The notes: generated by a model not told the origin, from the letters alone. A DNA stretch of 64,000 nucleotides from Stentor coeruleus (GCA_001970955.1 MPUH01000159.1:28814-92813); one strand, 5' to 3'; positions 8,979-20,169 are shown, counted from the stretch's first letter. Numbers and translations: made by a program.

Positions 8979-9536
8979 TCAATACATATGCAATTTAAGA
9001 CATCGACCATCGATAAAAGCTTTTTTCTCAACAAGATACATGCTGATCCCTTGAAGAATTGGTTGCAATACCGCACTTGAGTAATTATAAAAGCCTTGAA
9101 AACCTAAAATCTCATCCATATCATCAGTTTGGTTATTTTCAGCAAAATCATTTCTTATAAACCTGAAATCTAGACGCCTTGAAGCTTGAAGTTCATAATA
9201 AAAACTACAATTTTTAGGAGTTTTCGATATATGTCTGAGTGTTAAATGCAATGTTGAAATCACATCATTATTGTGAAAGTCTATATCTTTAACTCCAGTA
9301 AGATGTAATTCAAGAGACTCTGTAGCATAGAAAGTTTTATAAAAATTGATGATCACAGTGCTTGAAGATGGATTGTCAGTGAAAATGAAGTTGTTTTGTA
9401 AGGAAATGTCTTGAAAAAGGAGTAAAGCAAAAGGTCTGCTTATTGTGACTGTATACCAGATTTGGTTGTGAGAAGTCTGAGGAAGGGCTTCAAAGCGCTC
9501 AAAAGCAAAAGTTGACTTTGGGCTTTTGAATCCCAT
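8979..9536 (-). CDS. Unrecognised 185-residue protein
   Basis: A 185-residue frame from an ATG at 9536 (MGFKSPKSTFAFERFEALPQ). The sequence alternates hydrophobic and polar residues with many aromatic and Thr/Ser residues, suggesting a beta-sandwich-like fold (YTVTISRPFALLLF, VIINFYKTFYATESLELHLT, FYYELQASRRLDFRFI). No signal peptide, membrane segment or known motif is seen. The start context is clean and codon use matches its neighbours. The beta-rich reading is my inference. Confidence 0.65.
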   Translation of the reverse strand: MGFKSPKSTFAFERFEALPQTSHNQIWYTVTISRPFALLLFQDISLQNNFIFTDNPSSSTVIINFYKTFYATESLELHLTGVKDIDFHNNDVISTLHLTLRHISKTPKNCSFYYELQASRRLDFRFIRNDFAENNQTDDMDEILGFQGFYNYSSAVLQPILQGISMYLVEKKAFIDGRCLKLHMY

Positions 9537-10004
9537 TGTTTATGTAACTATTAATAGAAATTATAGGCTTAATCAATTTTATGCTGGGATTTTTTTTTCT
9601 TAGTATTATGTAGTTTAAAGAATTATAATGGCCTATTTCAATAGTTGATTGTAGATAGAGAGAGAATCAAACCTTACTTTTTATGAATTTTGGACTAGCA
9701 AATTAGGAATTTTTATTTCGTTTTATGGAAAATGTTGAATTTTTGATGCACATCTTGTAGTTGTTTGAGTTTAAAATGTTTGGTTTTTTAGAGACTTTTG
9801 AAGATAGTCAAGCTTGAGAAAAAGTTCTAAAATGATATTATAAGGTATTATTCCTATATTCTTAGTAATAAACCTTTGAAATGGTGTAGTAAAAATAGTA
9901 ATCTAATGATTAAAAGCTGATATGAATAATATGTGAAGTATCATAAAATATAATGGGTTACAATAAATTATTTCTTGATAAAAATAAAATCACTCCATTT
10001 ATAA
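9537..10004. other. Intergenic, nothing recognised
   Basis: The part next to the 8979-9536 gene start is G/T-rich on the plus strand, the usual composition upstream of minus-strand genes here. No open frame or RNA gene is visible. Confidence 0.6.
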
Positions 10005-13000
10005 CTAACTAGGTATAATTTTAGATAACTTTTCCCCAGAAATTAATAAATTGAATGAACTCTTTAATATCTGAAGGAATGCTGAGCTTTCTTGGCTTTG
10101 TTGGATGATATTAGAAAGTTCATGCATGGTAAATGGATGAAACATAGAGAATAAATAATTTGTTTCTGAGTTTTCATAAAGGATACCTTGTCTAACATCG
10201 CCTACACATTTTTTATCTGAGAATTTTATGAGGAATTCGAAAAATAGTAGAATAAGTTCGCCAAGGCTTTGAGTATTTGAATTTTCGAAATCGTAATTTG
10301 TAAGAAACCAAGTGTCTAATTGGTTTATGTATTTTGGACTATGTTCAAAAGCTTGTAAGGATGGGAGTATTGGAGGAGTACAATTTTGTAAGAAAAGAAT
10401 AACAAGAATAGATATGTGGACTCCTGTTAACATTTTTTCACCGTAAAAGTTGTAGTTTTTAGCCCAGGATTTTATTATTATTATAAGGTCAGCACAACGT
10501 AAATCTAATCTGCAGTATTCTTTAATAAGAGATGAAACTTCGAAGGAAATCTCGTCGTTTATGAAGATTCTATAAGTGTAAGGCTTGTTTTTTTGGGACA
10601 TTAGAATATATGATTCGGATACTTGAAAACTTATATCGGTGCTGATTGAAATAGCTTGATTGAAAATAGCACTTGGGTTAGGAATGATATAGTCTATAAA
10701 TAAAATATCGACATCTGAATTTTTTATATGTGTTCCAATATAAATTGATCCCATGGCTTTCAGTCTTGAACTTGGAGATATTTTTTGGATTTTATCTTTA
10801 ATTTGTGAGATATATTCAGTGATTTCCATAATATCTTCAAAGCTCCCTTTTCGTTTTTTGGCTAATCTAACTCCATCAATTGTCAGATACTTGATTATAG
10901 GCCTTTCATTTTCGATTTCTAACTTTTGTATGTGTTCATATGGTTCTTCTTTTTTCAGTTCTTTTTGTTCTGGTCGTGATTGTTCATAATTTTTATTAGG
11001 ATTTATAATGATACCCATAGATGGTTCTTTTTCTTCTTCACATACTATACTGCATTTTCTTGTTTCATAGTAATATTTAATTGAATTTGGGTCTTTATTA
11101 GGATTATTATCCTTTATATTTATTTGAGACTTTTCGATATTTACAATCTGAGCCTGTGGTATTATTTTAGGCATGTAATCAGAAATAATTGGGATCTCTC
11201 CAAGTGGAAAAAATTCAGCTTTTTCTTCTTCATTTCCTTGATCTGTAAAATCTTTAATTTCTCTTCTTCCATCATCTCTCATTCTAGACGTAGGTCGTTT
11301 ATTAAAACTCCCTCCTGCTCTCATACATTGATTAGAAGAACGGGCTATTGAAGTATCTTTATCATCAATAATATTTAATAGTTCTGTTTTACTTTCTGAC
11401 TTTAAATTATCAACAATTGAATCAATAATATATCTCCAAAAATCAATTTTATTCATTTCTATCTCATTCATCATACTTTTCAAACATTTCACAAGTTCCG
11501 CTTCAAAAATTTCTGTTTTAAAAGCAAAATCAGATAGAAGATTCTTTAATATCTCAGTACTAGTACTATAAGGATCAGCTGAATAATGATTCTCTAAGTT
11601 TTTTATAGCATCTTTTATTATCTCAATAAAATCGATAATATTATTTTCCATTGTATTTACGAATTTACTTTTATCTGGAGATTGATTAGATCTTATATTA
11701 AAATCTTTAATCTGTGGTGATTCGTTTCTTATAAAAACATTTTTATTAGGCTTGGCAAACTGTGCCTGAATATTTTGTTTATCTGGATTAACATTAACAC
11801 TTTCATCTTTTAATGCTGGTAAAACTGGAGGGGTATAATATTTTTGTGCATAAGACATTTGTATAGAATTTACACTAGATAGTTGAGATTTATTTGAAAG
11901 ACCATAACTATCAGATTTATTTATAGGATGTCTATTTGATTCATGTTGATAAATTTCTCTTATAAATTCAGGTTGAGAAATTTCTCTTGTAAATTCAGGT
12001 TTACTAGAGTTTTTATAATCTGAAGAATCTTTTATATTATATGGATTTATATTTGTCTTATTCACAGAATTATATGGAGGTATGCAGATTTTTTGTTTAA
12101 GTTGATTAGCATTAGGTTCTAAATTCCCAATAAATGGTTGTTGTTCTGGTGAGATGTATTGCTCATTTTGTAAATATTCTTTTTGAGATTCAGCATAGAT
12201 CCTTGGAGAAGATTTTTCTTTTTGAATTAAGTTGTTTGGATTCTGATAAAAAACTTTTGGTCCTTGGCTTTGATTATAACCCGCTAAAGGCCCAGGATAA
12301 TTAGGTGGGTTTTGTTGGTATTTTGGAAGGTTTTGGTTAATTTTACAAGCTCCAGATAAATAGCTATTATTTTCAATATAAGCATTTTTAGAATTAGAAG
12401 ATACTTCATAAGGGTTAATCTTTTGCCCATATTTAGATCCAGCAAATTCATCTTGATTATAACATGGTGATATTTGAGCAGGTGGGATTCCTGAATAAAA
12501 CCCTTGTTTTTGAATGCTAAGGTCTCTAGATAAACTAAATTGTTCAGGTCCTGCTAAAGTTTCATATCCTATTTGCAATGTAGTTCCTGTAGGGGTTTCA
12601 TTTTGTATTCCTAATGATCCATAAAAATTTTCTTTTCTTTGTCCTCTAACATAACCTAATTTCCTCGCAGTTTCTTTTTCATACATTTGCAACTCTATTC
12701 TTAAATCTTCACTAAAAACAGAAATAATTTTTTCTATTCTAAAAGAAAACTCTTCAAAATACTGTAAAGTGATTTTTTCATCATAAACTATTTTCACAAT
12801 TTCAACCAAATGTATACCTAAAAATACCGACCTTGAATTTCTTATATTTAAATATCTTGATAAGTTAATAATAGGGATTAAAATTTCGTTGATGTTTTTT
12901 TCATCTCTGATTCGAGAAAGTTTTTCAACATTTTGGAAGATTTCATCGTTTAATATTTCTGGTCTGTCTTGAAACAAGGCAATATTTTTCCTGCCTATAT

Positions 13001-13418
13001 GAATTATCTTAACAAAATCTAGTTTTCTGGCATAAATTTCTAGAAGGTTATCAAAACAAATGCAGAAAAATTGAGATATATGGTTTACAACACTACCCAA
13101 ACTGAGTTTTTGTGGAAGGTTTGAACAAATCCTACTGTAAATCTGTAAAAATTTAATATTTTGAGTAGGATATGTTTTGAGAAAATACGCTGATGATTTG
13201 AAGAATCTTAAATAACATAAACTCAGTGCTTCAGGGTTACGCAAAATTGTTATGATAATTTCTAAAGATTCAAAAAGAGATAAGTCATCATTTAGATCTG
13301 CTTGGGAATATGATAATATCACTCCAGCTAGTTTATCTGTAACTTCGTATTTTTTCATAGCAAAGTCTTTAAGAAACTTCTTGGAATCTCTTATATAGTT
13401 TGCATATACTGAATCCAT
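10005..13418 (-). CDS. Cid1/Trf4-type nucleotidyltransferase (non-canonical poly(A)/poly(U) polymerase-like)
   Basis: A 1,137-residue protein. Residues about 890-1130 form a nucleotidyltransferase of the Cid1/Trf4/PAPD class: the GS motif (AMGSIYIGTH at about 888), two catalytic Asp in NSDVDILFID (902 and 904), then the central domain with LDLRCADLIIIIKSWAKNYN and LGELILLFFEFLIKF. The third catalytic Asp appears replaced by Glu (ISFEVSS, residue 960). Residues 1-250 are helical (HEAT- or MIF4G-like in feel). A long Asn/Gln/Pro/Tyr-rich disordered middle (about 280-590) is followed by another helical block near 600-690. Such enzymes add A or U tails to RNAs. The exact tail specificity cannot be told from sequence. 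The large N-terminal extension is unusual and may recruit partners. Confidence 0.85.
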   Translation of the reverse strand: MDSVYANYIRDSKKFLKDFAMKKYEVTDKLAGVILSYSQADLNDDLSLFESLEIIITILRNPEALSLCYLRFFKSSAYFLKTYPTQNIKFLQIYSRICSNLPQKLSLGSVVNHISQFFCICFDNLLEIYARKLDFVKIIHIGRKNIALFQDRPEILNDEIFQNVEKLSRIRDEKNINEILIPIINLSRYLNIRNSRSVFLGIHLVEIVKIVYDEKITLQYFEEFSFRIEKIISVFSEDLRIELQMYEKETARKLGYVRGQRKENFYGSLGIQNETPTGTTLQIGYETLAGPEQFSLSRDLSIQKQGFYSGIPPAQISPCYNQDEFAGSKYGQKINPYEVSSNSKNAYIENNSYLSGACKINQNLPKYQQNPPNYPGPLAGYNQSQGPKVFYQNPNNLIQKEKSSPRIYAESQKEYLQNEQYISPEQQPFIGNLEPNANQLKQKICIPPYNSVNKTNINPYNIKDSSDYKNSSKPEFTREISQPEFIREIYQHESNRHPINKSDSYGLSNKSQLSSVNSIQMSYAQKYYTPPVLPALKDESVNVNPDKQNIQAQFAKPNKNVFIRNESPQIKDFNIRSNQSPDKSKFVNTMENNIIDFIEIIKDAIKNLENHYSADPYSTSTEILKNLLSDFAFKTEIFEAELVKCLKSMMNEIEMNKIDFWRYIIDSIVDNLKSESKTELLNIIDDKDTSIARSSNQCMRAGGSFNKRPTSRMRDDGRREIKDFTDQGNEEEKAEFFPLGEIPIISDYMPKIIPQAQIVNIEKSQINIKDNNPNKDPNSIKYYYETRKCSIVCEEEKEPSMGIIINPNKNYEQSRPEQKELKKEEPYEHIQKLEIENERPIIKYLTIDGVRLAKKRKGSFEDIMEITEYISQIKDKIQKISPSSRLKAMGSIYIGTHIKNSDVDILFIDYIIPNPSAIFNQAISISTDISFQVSESYILMSQKNKPYTYRIFINDEISFEVSSLIKEYCRLDLRCADLIIIIKSWAKNYNFYGEKMLTGVHISILVILFLQNCTPPILPSLQAFEHSPKYINQLDTWFLTNYDFENSNTQSLGELILLFFEFLIKFSDKKCVGDVRQGILYENSETNYLFSMFHPFTMHELSNIIQQSQESSAFLQILKSSFNLLISGEKLSKIIPS

Positions 13419-13904
13419 TTATAAATAAAATTCAGAATAAAATTATTATCAGTTAATTGTAATCATTATTGTACTTTTTGTTATGTTATTTAATATTGTT
13501 TTTTGGTGCTTGGAAAGAATATAATTAAACTTATAATTTATGATTAAAAAATTGAATATTATTTTTATATTGTATAAAATAGGATATACAAGTTGAATAA
13601 AAGATAAATAGTATTTTGATAATAGACATGAAATAGAGTAGTTTTATTAAATCTAAGTTTGATAAGTTAGATAAATTAGATATAATATATTCTAATTATC
13701 ATCATAAATTAGAATTAAGAGTAAAAGAAACTCTACACTAAAACTTATCTAAAAATCATTATAAATCCCATAAAATTTAAACCTAAAAACCCAAAATGAA
13801 ATGCGACAAAAACCACCTATAAAATCATAAAAAATCTTCCAATCACAATTTCAGCATAAAGCATGCTGTTTAAATCTAATTTTTTTTAAAAATTTCTTAT
13901 GCTA
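13419..13904. other. Intergenic, nothing recognised
   Basis: Between two minus-strand genes. It is richer in G on the side next to the 13418 start and C-rich near the ATP synthase stop, following the window-wide skew pattern. No gene is seen. Confidence 0.6.
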
Positions 13905-15515
13905 TTAAGCCTTCATCTGGAGCCCAGCACTGGGAATGAATTCTTTAAGCACAGCCCTAAGTTTTTCGTCAGTATCCTTAGACAGAACTCCTTCCTTTCT
14001 AATAGTAGCGAGTATTTCAGGGTGTCTAGTTTTAAGATGTTCTAAGAACTTCTGTTCGAATTTTCCTATTTCAGAAGTTTGAACATTATCTAAAAATCCT
14101 TTCACACCAGCAAAGACCACACAAACTTGTTCTTCAGCTGGCATAGGAACATATTGTTTCTGTTTCAACAATTCAGTAAGTTGTGCACCTCTATTTAATA
14201 ACTGTTGTGTTGTAGCATCAAGATCAGAGCCAAACTGAGCAAAAGCAGCAACTTCTCTATATTGAGCGAGTTCTAATTTAAGTGACCCTGCAACTTGTTT
14301 CATAGCTTTAATCTGAGCAGCACTTCCTACACGTGATACAGAAAGACCAACATTGATAGCTGGACGAATACCTTTATAGAAAAGTTCAGTTTCTAAGAAA
14401 ATCTGACCATCAGTGATAGAAATGACATTTGTTGGAATATAAGCTGAGACATCACCAGCCTGAGTTTCAATAACAGGTAAAGCAGTAAGAGAACCTCCAC
14501 CGTATTTAACATGCATTTTAGCTGCTCTTTCTAGAAGTCTTGAATGAAGATAAAAGACATCACCTGGATAAGCTTCACGACCTGGAGGTCTTCTTAGAAG
14601 TAAAGACATCTGACGATAAGCAACAGCTTGTTTACTTAAGTCATCATATATAATAAGAGCATGTTTTCCATGGTCTCTGAAATGTTCACCAATAGCACAA
14701 CCTGCATAAGGGGCTAAGAATTGTAATGGGGCTGCTTCAGAAGCGGTAGAAGCTACAATAATAGTATTTTTCAAAGCATCATTGTTAGAAAGAACTCTGA
14801 CAATGTTAGCAACAGTTGACCTTTTCTGCCCAATAGCGACATAAATGCAATAAAGTTTGTTTTTCTCTTCTGCTCCTTCTTCAAAGTGTCTTTTCTGGTT
14901 CAAAATCGTGTCAATAGCAATAGCCGTCTTACCTGTCTGTCTGTCTCCAATAATAAGTTCTCTTTGTCCTCTGCCAATAGGTACAAGTGAGTCTACAGCT
15001 TTAAGCCCAGTTTGCATTGGCTCATGTACTGATTTTCTTGGGATGATTCCAGGGGCTTTTACATCAATTCTTGCACGAGTCTTAGTTTTGATTGGTCCTT
15101 TACCATCAATTGGGTTACCAAGTGAGTCTATAACACGTCCAAGTAACTCTTCTCCTACTGGTATATCAACAATACTACCAGTTCTCTTGACCACATCTCC
15201 TTCTTGAATCTCTCTATCATTACCTAAGACGACCACACCAACATTGTCAGATTCTAGATTCAGAGCCATTCCTTTGACTCCTGTTCTAAACTCAACCATT
15301 TCTCCTGCTTTTACTTTGCCTAAACCATAAACACGGGCAATACCGTCTCCAATTGAAATGACTGTACCAAACTCGTTCAAGTCATTTACTTGAGAAATCT
15401 GTGAAACTTTATCTTTAAGGATACTGGCTGCCTCGCCTACTTTAAGACGATTAGCAAAAGAGGCTATAGGAATTCTTAGAGCGCTTGCTCCGAAAGAAAT
15501 CACTCTAGTAAACAT
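13905..15515 (-). CDS. ATP5F1A: Mitochondrial ATP synthase F1 subunit alpha
   Basis: A 536-residue F1-ATPase alpha subunit, full length. The first 25 or so residues ([20 protein letters not shown]) form a basic amphipathic mitochondrial presequence. The P-loop GDRQTGKT is at residues 190-197, and the family signature [14 protein letters not shown] is present. [18 protein letters not shown] and the C-terminal helical domain are well conserved. Alpha carries the non-catalytic nucleotide sites of the F1 alpha3-beta3 ring on the matrix side of the inner membrane. It is a strong, slowly evolving gene and confirms that the window is eukaryotic nuclear DNA; no introns are visible. Confidence 0.98.
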   Translation of the reverse strand: MFTRVISFGASALRIPIASFANRLKVGEAASILKDKVSQISQVNDLNEFGTVISIGDGIARVYGLGKVKAGEMVEFRTGVKGMALNLESDNVGVVVLGNDREIQEGDVVKRTGSIVDIPVGEELLGRVIDSLGNPIDGKGPIKTKTRARIDVKAPGIIPRKSVHEPMQTGLKAVDSLVPIGRGQRELIIGDRQTGKTAIAIDTILNQKRHFEEGAEEKNKLYCIYVAIGQKRSTVANIVRVLSNNDALKNTIIVASTASEAAPLQFLAPYAGCAIGEHFRDHGKHALIIYDDLSKQAVAYRQMSLLLRRPPGREAYPGDVFYLHSRLLERAAKMHVKYGGGSLTALPVIETQAGDVSAYIPTNVISITDGQIFLETELFYKGIRPAINVGLSVSRVGSAAQIKAMKQVAGSLKLELAQYREVAAFAQFGSDLDATTQQLLNRGAQLTELLKQKQYVPMPAEEQVCVVFAGVKGFLDNVQTSEIGKFEQKFLEHLKTRHPEILATIRKEGVLSKDTDEKLRAVLKEFIPSAGLQMKA

Positions 15516-16525
15516 TTTAATGGTGAAGCTTTATTTAATAATTTACTATACAGTATCTGAGGTTTATGAATCCTTTGGGTTGTAGAGAATTGTGTGGAGA
15601 GTAGGCGATTGGGTTTATGTTAAAATTAGGGTTTTTTGAATCCAGTGGTTTTTTATATGACTTTTTCACAAATTATGAAAGATTTTAAGTTTGATAGGAG
15701 GATTTGTTTGGATATTTTATAAAATGAGTGGGAAAAAGTTAAAGAATTATTTATTGGGTTGATTTAGGTTTGGTGCTTTTGGTTTGGGTATGCAAATATT
15801 TTACTACAATTCCTATGAAGTAATAACTTTGTTTTTTTTGGTATTTTTTGAAAGATGATGTAATATACATGAGATTATGATATTAAAATGTTATGATAAA
15901 GTATATTTTAGGTTTTTTTAAAGCTTTTGTTTTGTTATATTTTTTGTGCAGAAATTTATATTTGAATTTGGTTATAGTTTAATATTTATAGATTACAGCA
16001 ATCAGGTGAAGTTTATTAACGAAAGATAAATTTGTGATTATATTTAACTTATTTTATTACCTAAAACTAATTTTAAACTTGTGATATATAATCCCTCATT
16101 ACATTTCAAATATCAAATATACAAAATATATCAGATATATCAAATATATGCTTATCCATTTGTTTATAATAACAATTTTTAGCCTTTTCATATATAAAAG
16201 TGTTAATCAACTTAAATCTCACTTAAACTAATCCTGCTGATTATTTTCTATTGAAGTGATATCATATAATAATTATCTGTATTCAAAACATTTAATTTTA
16301 TTCCAATACATCTAATAATATCTCTCAATATTAGAATTCTTTTTTTACTTAAAATTCCCATTTCCATACACTCATAAAATAAAACCCAATATAATTTCAA
16401 ACCACTATTTTATTAGGCAAACACATGGTAACTGTATTTGAATATAAGCTAAAAATTATAACTTATATTAAATCTACTATTAAAATACACTATCTTCTTT
16501 ATTAGCCATGGCTTATTAAATATCA
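15516..16525. other. Divergent intergenic region
   Basis: A 1-kb spacer between two divergently transcribed genes. The left part (15541-15960) is G/T-rich on the plus strand and the right part (about 16080-16440) is C/A-rich, with the switch near 16.0 kb. No open frame or RNA gene is recognised; it should contain both promoters. Confidence 0.6.
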
Positions 16526-17794
16526 ATGGAAGACTTAGAAAAGCCAATGCTTTGCGTAGAGACAGACAATGAATCATCGAAAAAACCAATAAATAAGCTG
16601 ATATTAGTGTGTTTACTATGTACAGCATTTATGATTGTAGAGGTAATAGGAGGAATTTTAGCTAACTCACTTGCAATAATGACTGATGCCGCGCACCTTT
16701 TATCAGATTTATTAGGTTTCAGCATTTCAATAGTAGCAATGTATGTATCTAGAAAGCCATCTTCTCAAATGATGAGCTATGGATACTATAGGGCAGAAAT
16801 AATTGGAGCTTTACTGAGCATTTCAATTGTATGGGGATTAACTGTATGGCTATTTTATCAGGCAATTATTAGAATGATTAAACCTGAGCCTATTGATGCT
16901 ATATTTATGATAGGTACAGCTTTAATCGGCATAGTCATTAATGTTATTATGGCAACTACTTTGCATTCACATGATCACTCACATGGCGATGACCATTCCC
17001 ATGGTCTTTTCCACAATCACGATCATGGTCATGAACATAGTAAGGATAAAAGCCATAATCACGACCATGATCATAAGCATGAAAATGAATTGAGTAATGA
17101 CCATGATCATCATGACCATCACGATCATCACGACCATCATGACCATCACGATCATCACGATCATCACGATCATCAAGATCATCACGATCATCACGATCAT
17201 CAAGATCATCATGACCATCACGATCATCAAGATCATCACGACCATCACAATCATAACCATGAAGACTCACATAATGAGAAAAATAGTTCAGATGATAGTT
17301 CTACTTGCCATAACCATAAAGAAACAGAAGCTGATATTAACGTAAAAGCTGCGATGATCCATATTATAGGAGACTTTATTCAATCTATAGGAGTACTTAT
17401 AGCTGCGTTGATTATTTATTTTTTCGAGAACCTTACAATAATGGATCCAATATGCACAATTCTTTTTTCAGTAATCGTCATGTTTACCACAGTGCCTATC
17501 GCTAAGCAATGTATCCATGTACTTACTGAAAGTGCTCCAGTAGATATGGATTTAGAAGAAATGCTGAATGAATTTAGAAAAGTATTAACTATATAGATTG
17601 AAGGTGTGACAAACGTACATGATCTACATGTTTGGAGTATTAACATTGGCAAGCTGTCCTTATCTTGCCATATCAGTTGCCATAATCAGCATCTAGCTTT
17701 AACTAAGGCAACAGCGATCTGTAAGGAAAAATACGGGATAACCCATACTACAATTCAAGTAGAATCGGTTGATCCATGCAGCAAGAGTTGTTAG
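16526..17794 (+). CDS. Cation diffusion facilitator, ZnT2/3/8-like zinc transporter (two exons)
   Basis: Exons 16526-17581 and 17597-17794, joined by a 15-nt intron, encode about 417 residues. Six membrane helices are visible. Metal-site HxxxD motifs occur in the second helix (TDAAHLLSDLLGF) and the fifth (MIHIIGDFIQSIGVL). Between helices 4 and 5 lies a very long His/Asp-rich cytosolic loop, far longer than in animal ZnTs, made by a 9-nt tandem repeat encoding His-His-Asp. Exon 2 supplies the C-terminal cytosolic domain (NVHDLHVWSINIGKLSLSCH) and ends PCSKSC. CDF proteins exchange protons for Zn2+ to export or sequester zinc. Calcineurin A begins only 11 bp after the stop. Confidence 0.95.
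17098..17260 (+). repeat. His-His-Asp coding minisatellite
   Basis: A tandem array of a roughly 9-bp unit (CATCACGAT with synonymous variants and occasional CAA for CAC) inside the ZnT gene, encoding repeated HHD with some HQD. It is in frame throughout, so copy-number changes preserve the frame. Long open frames in the other frames and on the other strand here are by-products of this repeat. Confidence 0.95.
17582..17596 (+). other. 15-nt intron in ZnT gene
   Basis: GTATTAACTATATAG. Removing it joins the frame to the conserved CDF C-terminal domain. Starts GTA, has A at position 10 and ends TAG, like the other four introns here. Confidence 0.95.
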
Positions 17795-17805
17795 ACTAAT
17801 AAACT

Positions 17806-19191
17806 ATGGCAGTCCCCACACCAGTTATGGATAGATTTATAACCGAATTCCCACCACCTCCATACTTTCCCCTTCCTCACAATGAAGTGTTTAAAGGTGG
17901 GAAGTTAGATTGGAAAGTGTTGAAAGAACATTTCAGTAAAGAAGGAAGAATAACAAAAGCAGATGCTTTGAAAATTATATCAACAGCAGCACAACTATTA
18001 AAAAGTGAGCCTACATTGATAATGCTTCAGGATCCAATAACAGTTGTAGGGGATATTCATGGACAATACTATGACTTCCTCAAAATCCTCGAACTTGGGG
18101 GCAATCCTGAACGTACTCAATATTTATTCCTTGGAGATTATGTTGATAGAGGGACTTTTTCAATAGAAGTTACTTTATTATTGTATGCTTTAAAAATCAA
18201 CTACCCTTCTCTTATCAATATGCTTAGAGGAAATCATGAATGCAGACAAATGACTTCATTATTTAGTTTCCGTACAGAATGCATATATAAATACGACCTT
18301 GAAGTTTATAATGCATTTATGGATAGTTTCGATTGTTTACCTATGGCATGTATTTTGAATAACAGCTTTTTAGCAGTTCATGGAGGTCTTTCTCCTGACC
18401 TTAATACTCTTAATGACATTAAAAACATGAAAAGATTTGTCGAGCCTGCAAGAGATGGATTACAATGTGATTTGCTTTGGAGTGACCCTGTTGATAGTGC
18501 TGATGGAAGATTACCTGAGGTTTATAGGAATAATGAAGTTAGAGGATGTAGTTACTTCTTTGGTGGTGAAGCGACTAGAAAATTTCTTAAGGATAACGAT
18601 TTGGTATCTGTTATCCGTGCACATGAAGCACAGAAAGATGGGTATAAAATGATTTATTGGAATGGTTCTGACTTCCCAAGTACGATTACTATTTTCTCAG
18701 CTCCTAATTATTGTGATTGTTATAAAAACAAAGGGGCTGTAATTAAATTTGATGAAGGAACACTGAATATCCAACAATACAATTTCAGTAAACACCCTTA
18801 TTTGCTACCAGATTTTATGGATGTTTTCACTTGGTCTGTGCCATTTGTCATAGAAAAAGTGATTCAGATGCTGTATTTGATGATTAAGAAAGAAGGAGTT
18901 CCTTCAAAAATTTCAATAGATGAAGCATGTATTGGTAGGATTATCGAATTAGAACAAGGTGTAGCAAGTTCTGATCTAAGACAGGAGGTTATAGAAAAAA
19001 TACTTCAAACATTAAGAAAATTAAGAGATAGTAAAGATAAAGAAGTCTCAGAACCAACGATAAATGAAAAACCAATTCCAAAACCCCGCAAGAGTCTGAC
19101 TGAAGCTCCGGTGTTGACTGATGACAATGAGACGTTCTTTACTGCAATGATCAACGACAGAGTTAATGAAAAAAGACCATCGGGCCTTTAA
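17806..19191 (+). CDS. Calcineurin A (PP2B catalytic subunit)
   Basis: A 461-residue Ca2+/calmodulin-dependent protein phosphatase. Metal-ligand motifs GDIHGQYYDF (about 82), GDYVDRG and RGNHE are intact, as are LLWSDP and FSAPNYCDCYKNKGAV, the latter specific to calcineurin. After the catalytic core comes the calcineurin B-binding helix (VFTWSVPFVIEKVIQMLYLM). A basic helix (LRQEVIEKILQTLRKLRD) fits the calmodulin-binding region, and the extreme C-terminus FFTAMINDRVNEKRPSGL resembles the autoinhibitory NERMPP segment. The complete regulatory layout implies Ca2+-controlled activity. It sits 11 bp after the ZnT gene and 28 bp before another phosphatase gene on the same strand. Confidence 0.95.
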   Translation: MAVPTPVMDRFITEFPPPPYFPLPHNEVFKGGKLDWKVLKEHFSKEGRITKADALKIISTAAQLLKSEPTLIMLQDPITVVGDIHGQYYDFLKILELGGNPERTQYLFLGDYVDRGTFSIEVTLLLYALKINYPSLINMLRGNHECRQMTSLFSFRTECIYKYDLEVYNAFMDSFDCLPMACILNNSFLAVHGGLSPDLNTLNDIKNMKRFVEPARDGLQCDLLWSDPVDSADGRLPEVYRNNEVRGCSYFFGGEATRKFLKDNDLVSVIRAHEAQKDGYKMIYWNGSDFPSTITIFSAPNYCDCYKNKGAVIKFDEGTLNIQQYNFSKHPYLLPDFMDVFTWSVPFVIEKVIQMLYLMIKKEGVPSKISIDEACIGRIIELEQGVASSDLRQEVIEKILQTLRKLRDSKDKEVSEPTINEKPIPKPRKSLTEAPVLTDDNETFFTAMINDRVNEKRPSGL

Positions 19192-19219
19192 TATATAATT
19201 AGCTCTTCCAACATAAAAA

Positions 19220-20140
19220 ATGTCAGATAAGTCTCTTGAACAGTGGCTTGATACCTTAAAGCAAGGTAAATGCTTGCCTGAAATTGAACTGTTCCACTTA
19301 TGTGAAATGGTTAAAAGTATACTTATAGAAGAAAACAATGTTCAACCAGTTTGCGCTCCTATTGTAATATGTGGAGATATTCATGGACAGTTCTATGATC
19401 TCCTTGAACTTTTTAATACAGGTGGAGGAATCCCTGAAACCAGTTATATTTTCATGGGAGATTATGTTGATCGTGGACATAATTCAGTTGAGAGTTTCCA
19501 ATATTTACTAGCTTTAAAAGCCCGCTACCCTGATAACATTACAATTCTTAGAGGAAATCATGAAACCAGACAAATAACTCAAGTTTATGGATTTTATGAT
19601 GAATGTATTAGGAAATACGGCAATCCAAATGCTTGGAAATATTGTACTGATGTGTTTGATTATTTGAATATTTCAGCTATAGTTGAGAATAAAATACTAT
19701 GTATTCATGCTGGGCTTAGTCCTGAAATTAAAACTATTGACCAAATAAGAATTATTGATAGGAAAGTTGAAATTCCTCATGAAGGAGCTTTTTGTGATAT
19801 GATGTGGAGTGATCCTGATGATATTGAAACTTGGAGTTTAAGCCCAAGAGGTGCAGGATGGCTTTTTGGTAGTAGGGTTACTGATGAATTTAGCTATATT
19901 AATGGACTTTCTCTTATATGTAGAGCACATCAACTTGTTCAAGAAGGATATAAATATTGGTTTCCTAGACAAAATCTAGTCACAGTATGGAGTGCTCCTA
20001 ATTATTGCTATAGATGTGGAAATCAAGCTGCAATTCTTTGTGTAGAAGAAGACTTAACGAAAAGTTTTAAAATTTTCAATGCTGTAGCTGAAAGCAGTAG
20101 AAGCATACCAGCGAAATCATTAGTTCCTTATTTTTTATAG
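19220..20140 (+). CDS. PP2A-family catalytic subunit, PP4/PP6 type
   Basis: A 306-residue Ser/Thr phosphatase of normal length. It has [17 protein letters not shown] (52 on), [57 protein letters not shown] and [17 protein letters not shown]. It ends YFL, the PP2A-family tail whose terminal Leu is carboxyl-methylated. Segments such as NVQPV, GAFCD and [11 protein letters not shown] are closest to PP6, while AAIL with the downstream FKIFNA is PP4-like. I assign it to the PP4/PP6 class without choosing. Gene spacing to calcineurin A is 28 bp; the duplicated-looking pair are distant paralogues, not a recent duplication. Confidence 0.93.
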   Translation: MSDKSLEQWLDTLKQGKCLPEIELFHLCEMVKSILIEENNVQPVCAPIVICGDIHGQFYDLLELFNTGGGIPETSYIFMGDYVDRGHNSVESFQYLLALKARYPDNITILRGNHETRQITQVYGFYDECIRKYGNPNAWKYCTDVFDYLNISAIVENKILCIHAGLSPEIKTIDQIRIIDRKVEIPHEGAFCDMMWSDPDDIETWSLSPRGAGWLFGSRVTDEFSYINGLSLICRAHQLVQEGYKYWFPRQNLVTVWSAPNYCYRCGNQAAILCVEEDLTKSFKIFNAVAESSRSIPAKSLVPYFL

Positions 20141-20169
20141 TTTTTTAAAAATAGTTAATACTAAAAAGG

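Noticed and set aside
16956-17345. Several long open frames on both strands over the ZnT His/Asp repeat
   Set aside because: They are by-products of the in-frame 9-bp repeat; only the ZnT frame has flanking conserved domains.
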